DNA of 64,000 bases. It comes from Algisphaera sp039180025. GTDB taxonomy: Bacteria; Planctomycetota; Phycisphaerae; Phycisphaerales; Phycisphaeraceae. The DNA lies in the NCBI GenBank assembly GCA_039180025.1, contig JBCDDZ010000002.1:1-64000 (forward strand). Reading direction: 5' to 3'. This document shows positions 16,670-30,210 of this stretch, piece by piece. Numbering within the stretch: position 1 is the first letter of the stretch; every line of letters starts with the position of its first letter. The position numbers were made by a program, and so were the translations under genes. The notes beneath the pieces were generated by a model, which ran no database searches, was not told the DNA's origin, and saw only the letters and a list, made by a program, of their open reading frames with translations.

Positions 16670-18090
16670 GTCGTTGGCTCTGGATCGCGGTGGGCCTGGC
16701 GGTCGCGGTGGCGGTGGCGGCGTTCGTGGAGCTGTCGATCGCGGCGGGCCGCGGCGGCGAGGCCGCGCCGCTCTACTCGAACCGTCGGTTCGATCCCTAC
16801 GGCAGCGCGGCGCTCTACCGGGTGATGCAGCAGCGGGCCGAACGCGTCCTAAGCCTCGAACGCCCCCGGCTAACGAAAGAACACCGCGGCGTGATGCTCC
16901 AGATCCTGCCGCTGGAGGCGAAGACTGCGTTCGATGAGCTCGGTGACCCGATCGACGATCCCTACGCCCTGCCGACAGAGATGCTGCTGGATTGGGTGGC
17001 CCGGGGCAACACGCTGATCCAGATAACCCGGCGGCGGACCGCGGTGATGCGGGAGCTGGGCGTGGCGTTCGCGTCGGGCGGCAGCACGGGCCTCGATCCC
17101 GAGGGGGGCTGGGCAGAGAAGCTGGAGCAGCAGCAGCTCAAGGGGGCCGCGCCCGACGTACTGAACACCTGGACGGTGCCGGCGTTTTGGCGTTCGGCCG
17201 AAGCCGATGTCGGCCCGGGAAACCGGCTGGTCTTGCTCGAGGCGCCGCGGCCGTTTGCCGTGGACGGCCCGCCGGGCTGGGAGCCGCGGCTGTGGAACGG
17301 GCGGGAGGCGCACGGCGGCGAGATCGCGCACGGCCAGGGCCGGGTCATCTTCGTCGGCTCACCTTCCCCGGCGTTGAACCACGGCCTGCCGCGGCAAGAC
17401 AATCTCGCCTGGATGCTCGAGTTGTTGGGCCGGGACACGGTGGTGTTCGACGAATGGGCCCACGGCATCGGACACGGTGGAACGGTGCTCGAAACCCTGG
17501 CCTACTTCGGCCTGGTCCCGCTGCTGCTCCAGGCCCCGGTCTGGCTGCTGTTTTACCGCTGGGCCTTCGCGGGCCGCCGCCGACTACCGTCGGGCGTGGG
17601 CGACGCCGGGGCCGAGGCGAACCGCGACGCGATCGATACCCTCGCCCGGTTGTATCACCACGCCTGGCCCGCGGCGGAGAAGCGTCGACGTGTCTACGAC
17701 GAAGTGGTCCACCGTTTTGCCGACGCCTGCCGCTGCCCGCCCGATCAACTCGAGACCCGGCTGCGCGGCCGCCGTGACCACGCCGCAGAGCGTGCGCTGA
17801 GCCTGCTTGGAGAAGCCCACGCGTTGGCGACTTCCGAACGGCCGCGCTGCGTGGCGTGCGGCTACGAACTCACCGGGCTCCACACCGGCTCATGCCCCGA
17901 ATGCGGCGCCACGATCCCCAGCCGGGTGCTGCGTCTGATGAAACGCCCCGAGCTCGCGGCTGCTTCCCCGTCCGACCCAGATGCGGGCCCGAGCCCCCGC
18001 CGATCGGCCCGCGGCCGCAAGCCCGCCGCCCGCGAAACTGCGCTCGTGCGTATCCTCGATGCTTCGTCTTCCCTCGCTCAGGAGTTGTAA
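16666..18090 (+). CDS. DUF4350-domain protein with C-terminal zinc ribbon
   Basis: A 474-residue protein whose ATG overlaps the upstream stop (ATGA). It has an N-terminal transmembrane helix (WLWIAVGLAVAVAVAAFVEL), then a DUF4350-type Rossmann-like region (RRFDPYGSAALYRVM, LPTEMLLDWVARGNTLIQIT, GRVIFVGSPSPALNH, DTVVFDEWAHG), a second helix (LVPLLLQAPVWLLFYRWAF) and a cytoplasmic tail. The tail ends in a Cys4 zinc ribbon, C-x2-C-x14-C-x2-C (RCVACGYELTG ... SCPECG), of a type common in planctomycete proteins. DUF4350 is related to ABC-type transport-associated and glutamine-amidotransferase-like folds. It works beside MoxR and DUF58; its molecular role is not established. Confidence 0.87.
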   Translation: MSRWLWIAVGLAVAVAVAAFVELSIAAGRGGEAAPLYSNRRFDPYGSAALYRVMQQRAERVLSLERPRLTKEHRGVMLQILPLEAKTAFDELGDPIDDPYALPTEMLLDWVARGNTLIQITRRRTAVMRELGVAFASGGSTGLDPEGGWAEKLEQQQLKGAAPDVLNTWTVPAFWRSAEADVGPGNRLVLLEAPRPFAVDGPPGWEPRLWNGREAHGGEIAHGQGRVIFVGSPSPALNHGLPRQDNLAWMLELLGRDTVVFDEWAHGIGHGGTVLETLAYFGLVPLLLQAPVWLLFYRWAFAGRRRLPSGVGDAGAEANRDAIDTLARLYHHAWPAAEKRRRVYDEVVHRFADACRCPPDQLETRLRGRRDHAAERALSLLGEAHALATSERPRCVACGYELTGLHTGSCPECGATIPSRVLRLMKRPELAAASPSDPDAGPSPRRSARGRKPAARETALVRILDASSSLAQEL

Positions 18091-18091
18091 C

Positions 18092-19123
18092 GTGTCCGAC
18101 CCGCCACCTTCCGGAACTTTTTCTGCCGACACCTCCGTCACCCCGGGCCCCGCCTCCGGCGGCCCGGCGGACAACGGGTCGGCCCTGGGTCAACTCCTGA
18201 CGCTCCGAGAGGAGATCGGTAAAGTCGTCCTGGGCCAGCCCGCCGCCATCGAGCAGACGCTCATCACGCTGCTCTGCGGCGGCCACGCGCTGCTGGAAGG
18301 CGTGCCCGGAACCGCAAAAACCCTCATGGTGCGCACCCTCGCCGCGCTGCTCGACTGCCGGGCCAAGCGGGTCCAGTTCACCCCCGACCTGATGCCGGCC
18401 GACATCATCGGTACCAATATTTTCAACCTGCAGACCCACGCGTTCGAGATGCGTGCCGGCCCGATCTTCACCGACTTCTTGATCGCCGACGAGATCAACC
18501 GCACCCCCGCCAAGACGCAAGCAGCGCTGCTCGAAGCGATGAGCGAATCCCACGCGACCATCGACGGCGTCCGCCACTCGCTGTCTCCGGTGTTTACGGT
18601 GTTCGCCACTCAGAACCCCGTCGAGTTCGAGGGGACGTACCCGCTGCCCGAGGCGCAGCAGGACCGCTTCCTCATGAAGATCCAACTGGACTACCCGCCC
18701 GAAGACGCGGAGCGGGCGGTGCTCGAATCGCTCAACCGGGCCGAGCCCCCGGAAGCGGTGCTGGACCGTGCGGTCGAGCCGATGTTGAGCGTGGAGGATC
18801 TGCTGGGGATTCGCCTACTGCTGACCGGGGTGCGGGTCGAGCCGGGCGTGCTGAACTACGTGCTCAAGGTGGTGCGTGCGACGCGCGGCCACGACCTGCT
18901 GCTGATGGGCGGCGGCCCGCGGGGGTCGATGAACCTGTTGCAGGCGGCCAAAGCGCACGCGCTGCTCCGGGAGCGGGACTACGTCTCACCCGAAGACGTG
19001 GTCGCCATGGTCGAGCCGGTACTCGGCCACCGGGTGGTCCTCTCCGCCGAGGCCGAGGTCAGCGGCGAGCGGACGCCCGGTGTCCTGCGCGCGATTCTTG
19101 ACCAGATCGAAGTGCCGCGATGA
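18092..19123 (+). CDS. MoxR-family AAA+ ATPase (operon A)
   Basis: A 343-residue cytoplasmic AAA+ ATPase, probably a chaperone that remodels or inserts metal into the VWA/DUF58 partners. GTG 18092 is chosen because AGGAG ends 7 nt upstream. The first 35 residues are Pro/Ser/Thr-rich and disordered. Walker A is GVPGTAKTLM, Walker B FLIADEINR, sensor 1 TVFATQNP, and the MoxR signature YPLPEAQQDRF follows. It overlaps the DUF58 gene by 4 nt. A second MoxR (about 47-48 kb) differs in its linker region, so the two serve separate modules. Confidence 0.95.
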   Translation: MSDPPPSGTFSADTSVTPGPASGGPADNGSALGQLLTLREEIGKVVLGQPAAIEQTLITLLCGGHALLEGVPGTAKTLMVRTLAALLDCRAKRVQFTPDLMPADIIGTNIFNLQTHAFEMRAGPIFTDFLIADEINRTPAKTQAALLEAMSESHATIDGVRHSLSPVFTVFATQNPVEFEGTYPLPEAQQDRFLMKIQLDYPPEDAERAVLESLNRAEPPEAVLDRAVEPMLSVEDLLGIRLLLTGVRVEPGVLNYVLKVVRATRGHDLLLMGGGPRGSMNLLQAAKAHALLRERDYVSPEDVVAMVEPVLGHRVVLSAEAEVSGERTPGVLRAILDQIEVPR

Positions 19124-20436
19124 CGGTGCCGACGCGCTGGGCGCTGGTGTGTCTGACGGTGGGGCTGGGCGCCGGTGCGCTCGCGGCGGTCGATCGGCGC
19201 TGGGTGCTGGTCATGGGGGCGATCGACGTGGCGGTGCTGGGGGCGGTGCTGTGGCAGGGCCGGCGGTTGTCGCGGACCGCGGTTCGGGGGCTGCGTCTTT
19301 GGTCGGGGCAGCCGCAGGTGGGCCAACCCGCGGCGCTACAGATCGTGCTCGAAAACCACAGCGAGGGGCCGCTGCGGCTGTCGGCCCGGCAGGTTTGGCC
19401 GGATGTGCTACGAGCCACGGACGACCGCTGGTCGGTGGTGCTACGTCCCCACGAGCAGGCGGCGTTCGACGTGGAAGTGACGCCGCGGGGGCGCGGGCAG
19501 ATCGTACTCCCGGCGTTGGAAATCGACGTCAGTCGCCCGGCCGGGGCGCTCGCCCTTGCCGCGCACCGGCGCAAAGCGTCGCACGGCGGAGAGGTCACGG
19601 TGCTGCCGAGCCTGGCGGGGCTCAAAGCCTACGACGCGCTGCGTCGCAGCCGGGCGTTCCGCGCGGCGGGGTTCCACCGGCAGCGGATGGTGGGGATCGG
19701 CCGGGAGTTCGACCAGATGCGCGAATACGTCGCCGGCGATGATTTTCGCGACATCAATTGGAAAGCCACCGCCCGGTCGGGCGAGCCGCGCACCAACCAG
19801 TATCAGGCCGAACGCGCCCGCGATGTCGTGTTATGTGTGGACGGCGGCCGGATGATGGGGCACCCCGTCGGCGGGCAGACCACGCTGGACCACGCGGTCG
19901 ACGCCGCGCTGCTGCTGTCGCGGGCGGGCCACGACCAGGGCGACCGGGTCGGGCTGACCACGTTCCGTGACCGGATCGATACGGTGATCCGGCCGGGGAC
20001 GACCAACGGGCCGTCGATCCTGCGCTGCCTCGCTGAATTCGACAGCCGGCCGGTGTTCCCCAGCTATCTCGCCTTGGTGGAACAGCTCCGAGCGCGGCAG
20101 ACGCACCGGGGACTGATCTTTATCCTGACCGATTTGGGGGACCCCCAGTTGGCGGCGGACTTGGTGGAGCTGATGCCGCTCCTGGTGCGGCGTCACCTGG
20201 TGGTGGCGGTGTCGCTGCGCGACGCGCAGGTGGAGCGGATCGCGTCGGGTCGGGCCGGGCCGGGCCGTGAAGCAGTCTCGCGGGTCTTGGCGGCGCGGAG
20301 CATGGCGCAGGAGCGAGCCGAGCGTTCACGGCAATTGGTGAAGGCGGGGGTGCAGGTGCTCGAAGCCGACGCAGAGCAGTTGTCGTTGGCGGTGATTAAC
20401 CATTACATGTCGGTGAAGGCGCGTCAGCTCATTTGA
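19120..20436 (+). CDS. DUF58-domain protein with degenerate MIDAS (operon A)
   Basis: A 438-residue protein with two N-terminal membrane helices, an Ig-like stretch, and a DUF58 core (EFDQMREYVAGDDFRDINWK, ARSGEPRTNQYQAER) followed by a VWA-like fold. The metal-ion-dependent adhesion site, normally DxSxS, reads VDGGRMMG here, so metal binding is probably lost or changed. The second DUF58 in the window keeps DASAS. The ATG overlaps the MoxR stop (ATGA). It ends the forward operon and converges with gltD 22 bp away with no obvious terminator. Confidence 0.92.
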   Translation: MTVPTRWALVCLTVGLGAGALAAVDRRWVLVMGAIDVAVLGAVLWQGRRLSRTAVRGLRLWSGQPQVGQPAALQIVLENHSEGPLRLSARQVWPDVLRATDDRWSVVLRPHEQAAFDVEVTPRGRGQIVLPALEIDVSRPAGALALAAHRRKASHGGEVTVLPSLAGLKAYDALRRSRAFRAAGFHRQRMVGIGREFDQMREYVAGDDFRDINWKATARSGEPRTNQYQAERARDVVLCVDGGRMMGHPVGGQTTLDHAVDAALLLSRAGHDQGDRVGLTTFRDRIDTVIRPGTTNGPSILRCLAEFDSRPVFPSYLALVEQLRARQTHRGLIFILTDLGDPQLAADLVELMPLLVRRHLVVAVSLRDAQVERIASGRAGPGREAVSRVLAARSMAQERAERSRQLVKAGVQVLEADAEQLSLAVINHYMSVKARQLI

Positions 20437-20458
20437 GTGGTCGGTGAACGGCGGGCGA

Positions 20459-22006
<1,548 letters not shown>

Positions 22007-22133
22007 GTGAAACAGCCTGTTGGGGCCGCGCTAGGACGCGGCGGTAAAAAAGATTGGGTGGCCCCTGAAGGGGAGGGGGCTCAGAGTTTGATGGGTGGGG
22101 CGGGACAATAGATTATGTTTGCGGCCGGGCATT

Positions 22134-22151
22134 GGCCTTGGCGGTAAGGCC
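22134..22151 (-). other. Hairpin between gltB and gltD
   Basis: GGCCTT-GGCGGT-AAGGCC forms a 6-bp stem about 10 nt after the gltB stop in the direction of transcription. On the reverse strand no U-tract follows, so it is more likely an mRNA processing or stabilising element than a terminator. On the forward strand it is followed by a T-run, but no forward gene needs a terminator here. Confidence 0.4.
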
Positions 22152-22160
22152 CGGGGTTTT

Positions 22161-26875
<4,715 letters not shown>

Positions 26876-26879
<4 letters not shown>

Positions 26880-27847
26880 GGTTTGGCTCCCACGAGGGGC
26901 GGGGCAGAGGAGACGGGGCGAGTCGGAGAAGCGGAGGCCGAAGCCGCGGGCGCTTCCGCCGGGTCGGTGTGCTGGATCAGGAACTCGATAAAGCGGGCGG
27001 TTGCGGGCGGGAGCGCGGCACCGGCGCGGGCGGGCTTGCGGTAGATCAGGCCCATCGGCCGAGTCAGTCGGGGCGTCAGGTTGGCGGCGGTCAGGGTCCC
27101 CGCGTTTACCTCGCGGCCCACGGTGCGGCGGGGGAGGATGGCGAATCGGCCGGTGGCGGCGGTGGCGGACTTGATCGTGTCGAGGTTATCGAACGATAGG
27201 GCGGTCCGAGGCGTCAGGCCGTGTTCTTTGAAATACGCCAGGATGCGCCGGCCCACGGGCAGGTCGGGGTCGAACCCGACCATCTCGTGCCCGGCGAGGT
27301 GCTTCACCTGCACGCTGGTCCGGCCCGCGAGGGCGTGTCCCGGGGGGCAGACCACCGCCATCTCTTCGTCACGCAGCGCGACGACGGCGATTTTTTTGAA
27401 GCGGTCGGGGTAGCTGAGCATGCCCACGTCGGCCCGGCCGTGGACCACCGCGTCGTAAACCGCGTCAGGTTTGTCGTAGTCGATCTGGAGGTCGAGGTGG
27501 GGCGCTTCGGCTTTGAACTCCTCGGCGATCTGCTGGAGCAGGTCGATGCCCGAGGAGTAGATCGCCGAGACGCGAACCTGGCCGACCGCCGGCGCGGCGG
27601 CCGCGGCGACCCGGCGTTCGAGCCGGTCGTAGCGTCGGAGCACGTCGTCGATGCCCAACAGAAAGAGCTTACCCGGCTCGGTCAACTCGAGCGGCCGGAC
27701 GGAGCGGTCGATGAGTTGAACGCCGAGTTTTTTCTCGAGTTGGTTCAGCCGCTGGCTGGCGGCGGACTGCGAGATGCCGTGGAATTCCGCCGCTTGCGAG
27801 AAGCTGTGGCAGCGGGCGATATCGGCAAAGAGGCGTAGGGTTTGCAT
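26876..27847 (-). CDS. LysR-family regulator co-transcribed with gltBD
   Basis: A 323-residue regulator. The winged HTH is N-terminal (LRLFADIARCHSFSQAAEFH, GISQSAASQRLNQLEKKLGV) and the effector-binding domain runs from about residue 90. The last 40 residues are Ala/Pro/Ser-rich and disordered. Its stop overlaps the gltB start (ATGA), so it leads the gltBD operon. The known Bacillus GltC regulator of gltAB is encoded divergently, so co-transcription here is a different arrangement and would give feedback control. Two short palindromes in the upstream gap are candidate sites. The co-inducer, probably a nitrogen-status metabolite, is an inference. Confidence 0.93.
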
Positions 27848-27955
27848 CGCAGAATTACTGTCGAGGAGTGAAAGCTGTTCACGGCGGGCCTAACTACACG
27901 TCGGGGTGCGGCTCTGCCGGATGGATCGTGGGCATGGTGTCTGCCGTAGCGTTTC

Positions 27956-27972
27956 GATAAAATTAATTTATC
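27956..27972. promoter_or_regulatory. Inverted repeat GATAAA-N5-TTTATC
   Basis: Perfect 6-bp arms with an ATTAA centre, about 110 bp upstream of the lysR-type start. AT-rich dyads of this size suit LysR regulators. It could also be part of a promoter. Confidence 0.45.
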
Positions 27973-27992
27973 TAATGCTCAAAAAACGGTTG

Positions 27993-28007
27993 ATTAGTAT
28001 AGCTAAT
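27993..28007. promoter_or_regulatory. Candidate LysR box ATTAG-N5-CTAAT
   Basis: ATTAGTATAGCTAAT has 5-bp arms with a 5-nt centre, and contains T-N11-A-type symmetry as expected for LysR regulators. It lies 36 bp centre to centre from the GATAAA dyad, so the pair may be a recognition and an activation site. Confidence 0.45.
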
Positions 28008-28201
28008 ACGTCTGCGTTCGGCGAGTCGATGTTTCAGATTCAGGGGCGGGACGGGTACACTGACAGCCCCGGGCGGCCGAAGATTAGAGCAGGCGGGGCT
28101 TATATATTAGGTTCGTCGGCTTGTTCGGGCGGGCCGTTGTCGTCCTCGGGTGAGTTTAAGATTTGATGCGATACCACTTAAAGAGGCGTGGGGGTCCATC
28201 C

Positions 28202-29869
28202 ATGCAGAACGCAGTCAGGGGCCGTTTTAGCGGCGTGAAGGGTTGCCTGGTCCTCGCGGCGGGGCTGTGGCTGGTCGCCGGTCAGGCCCGGGCGGGGCTG
28301 GAAAACGAGATCCAGCAGCTTCTCAATGGCGCGGGGCTGGGCGAAACCCGCACCGCGGTGCTGCTGGTGGATTTGCGGACCGGTCGGGCGCTGGTCGAAC
28401 TCGATGCGGATCAGCCGATGGTCCCCGCGTCGAATATGAAACTGATCACCACCGCGGCGGCCCTGACCCGACTCGGGGCGGATTTCAAATTCACGACCCG
28501 ACTGTCGCTGATCCCCAGCCCGGGGGCGGAAGCCCGTCCCGCGGTAGGGGGCGGCCGGACGGACGGCACGGCCCCGACCCGCGGGAGTAGGAACGGCAAC
28601 GCCGTGGGGGCGGCGAGCCCCGGTGCCGGGGCAAGTTCCGGGGATGTTTCCGGGGGCAATGCCGGGGGGACTTCCGGGGGGGGGGAGCCGCCGTCGTTGC
28701 TGGTGCAGGGCGGGGGGGACCCGGCGTTCGGGGACCCGGTGCTGCTGTCGGAGGCGGGCCTGGAGGTGGAAGATATTCTGACGCTGTGGACCGACGCCGT
28801 GGTTGCGACGGGGCACCCACGGATCCGGCGGCTGATGATCGACGACCGCGTGTTCGACCGGGTCTTTGTCAACCGGGCCTGGCCCAAGGCGCAGCTGCAC
28901 CGGTTCAGCTTCGCGCAGGTGGCGGGATTGAACTTCCATGAGAACCTGCTCGCGGTCCTGCCCGTGCCCGCCGAGACCGACGGCCAGGCGCCGGTGATCC
29001 AGTTGTACCCCTACTTCCCGAAGCTACGGACCCAGAACCGGGCGACCACCTCGGCGGTGGACGGGTTCCAGGTCCAGCGGGCCCCGGGGACCAACCGATT
29101 TACGTTCATGGGTAGTGTGCGGAACCGGCGGTCGCAGCCGTACCGGGTGACGGTCAACGATCCGCCGATGTTTTTCGCCGAGTACTTTCGGCACAAGTTG
29201 GCCGAGGCGGGGGTCACGGTCGACCGGGTTGAGCGGGTGCCGACCGATGCCCGGCTCGACTTGTCGCAGCGTGAGGTGCTCCACGAAATCAACACGACGC
29301 TGGCGGGGGTGCTGGACCGGACGAATCAGGACTCGCAAAACCTGTTTGCCGAGGCGCTGTTCAAGCGGATGGGCCGGGAGCAGACGGGCGCGCCCGGGAG
29401 CTTTGAGAACGGCGCGGCGGCGGTAAGGCTTTTCTTACGCGACCACCTGGCGTCGCGGGTCGGGCTCTCGGCGGTGCGAGTCGACGACGGCTCGGGGTTG
29501 TCGTTAAACAACCGGGCGACGGCGAGGGTGCTCGTGGAAACCCTTTCGGTCATGCACGACGATCCCAAGCTTCGCTCCGTGTATGCCGGGTCGTTGGCCC
29601 GGGCCGGCCATTCGGGAACCCTCCGCGAGCGTCTGCGTGGGCTCCGCAGCGAGGTCTACGGCAAATCCGGCTGGCTCGGCGCGTCGGCGGGATACGCGTC
29701 GACCTTTTCGGGTTACCTTGTCCGGCTCGACGGGCGGGTGTACGGCTTCTCGCTGCTTTTCAACGGGTTCCGCCCGCCGATCAGCAACGCCCAGGTCAAA
29801 GCCGTCCAGGACCAGATCCTCGAAAAGATCGACGCGTCGATCAACGCCGACGCGACACGGCGACGCTGA
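28202..29869 (+). CDS. dacB: D-alanyl-D-alanine carboxypeptidase, PBP4 type (peptidase S13)
   Basis: A 555-residue periplasmic peptidoglycan carboxypeptidase/endopeptidase. I chose ATG 28202, which puts the signal peptide (GCLVLAAGLWLVAGQARA) at the N-terminus; an in-frame TTG/ATG pair at 28163-28168 is the alternative. Catalytic motifs are S77-x-x-K80 (VPASNMKL), SxN in QDSQNLFAEAL, and a KTG variant, YGKSGWLG. The family strand LLVQGGGDPAFGD is present. Between motif 1 and that strand lies a Gly/Ser/Ala-rich insert at about residues 105-163, the second part of which is encoded by 12-bp repeats. The insert is probably a surface loop. It means peptidoglycan is made or remodelled in this organism. 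Confidence 0.93.
   Translation: MQNAVRGRFSGVKGCLVLAAGLWLVAGQARAGLENEIQQLLNGAGLGETRTAVLLVDLRTGRALVELDADQPMVPASNMKLITTAAALTRLGADFKFTTRLSLIPSPGAEARPAVGGGRTDGTAPTRGSRNGNAVGAASPGAGASSGDVSGGNAGGTSGGGEPPSLLVQGGGDPAFGDPVLLSEAGLEVEDILTLWTDAVVATGHPRIRRLMIDDRVFDRVFVNRAWPKAQLHRFSFAQVAGLNFHENLLAVLPVPAETDGQAPVIQLYPYFPKLRTQNRATTSAVDGFQVQRAPGTNRFTFMGSVRNRRSQPYRVTVNDPPMFFAEYFRHKLAEAGVTVDRVERVPTDARLDLSQREVLHEINTTLAGVLDRTNQDSQNLFAEALFKRMGREQTGAPGSFENGAAAVRLFLRDHLASRVGLSAVRVDDGSGLSLNNRATARVLVETLSVMHDDPKLRSVYAGSLARAGHSGTLRERLRGLRSEVYGKSGWLGASAGYASTFSGYLVRLDGRVYGFSLLFNGFRPPISNAQVKAVQDQILEKIDASINADATRRR
28626..28686 (+). repeat. 12-bp tandem repeat inside the carboxypeptidase gene (5 units)
   Basis: CCGGGG recurs at exactly 12-bp steps: 28626, 28638, 28650, 28662 and 28674, with variable spacers such as CAAGTT, ATGTTT and GCAATG. 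It encodes a Gly/Ser-rich stretch. Twelve bases keep the reading frame. The unit matches the intergenic repeat near 12.3 kb read on the other strand. Confidence 0.75.
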
Positions 29870-29947
29870 GTCCACCCGATCCGTGCTCGTGGCTACAAAA
29901 TACGAATGCCGAATCGGCTCCCGGCGTGGTAAGCGATCGTCATCTCA

Positions 29948-29974
29948 AAAAAACGAGTGAACCGCACGTTTTTT
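29948..29974. terminator. Candidate bidirectional terminator
   Basis: AAAAAACG, an 11-nt loop and CGTTTTTT give a stem whose arms supply a U-tract on either strand. It lies about 80 bp after dacB. The stem has only two G-C pairs, so it may be weak. Confidence 0.35.
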
Positions 29975-30134
29975 AGTTGGCGGTCCCCCACCAGAAGTTA
30001 AAATACCTGAGTACTCGGATGAACCGCGGCGTCCTGATGCAACGAGACGCGGCTCTCGCTTTTGGCGACGAATCCCGACGCGGCCCGAGTGCAACGACCT
30101 GCGCGTGATCCTCGCCCACCATGGGTGCGAGTGA

Positions 30135-30158
30135 GACCCACGACACGGGTCGTTTTTT
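30135..30158 (+). terminator. Candidate intrinsic terminator
   Basis: GACCC-ACGACAC-GGGTC, or alternatively ACGAC-ACGG-GTCGT, is followed by a run of six T. The orientation fits forward transcription from dacB, although the stop is about 265 bp upstream. Confidence 0.5.
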
Positions 30159-30210
30159 ATTATCCGTGTTTTGCGTTGCGGGAGTTGGCGTCGCGTTCGC
30201 GGCGGGCGGA

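Larger units (their letters stand above)
27848..28201. other. Divergent intergenic region lysR / carboxypeptidase
   Basis: A 354-bp gap (to the preferred start at 28202), AT-rich in its middle. It holds two inverted repeats with 5-nt spacers at 27956-27972 and 27993-28007. A forward open frame from 27906 has no Shine-Dalgarno and no protein-like composition, and I do not consider it a gene. Promoters of both flanking genes should lie here. Confidence 0.6.
29870..30210. other. Convergent intergenic region dacB / UbiB-like gene
   Basis: A 341-bp gap between convergent genes. It has several hairpins next to T-runs, listed separately at 29948-29974 and 30135-30158; a smaller one is CGAGA-N6-TCTCG-CTTTT at 30043-30063. 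Forward and reverse open frames here look spurious. No RNA gene is recognised. Confidence 0.6.

Noticed and set aside
22120..22160. Forward-strand terminator-like hairpin with T-run
   Set aside because: As a terminator it would serve only forward transcription, and no forward gene ends there; kept only as a gltB-gltD intercistronic hairpin.
27906..28166. Possible 86-residue forward gene before dacB
   Set aside because: No ribosome-binding site, no protein-like features, and it covers the AT-rich promoter region with the two dyads.
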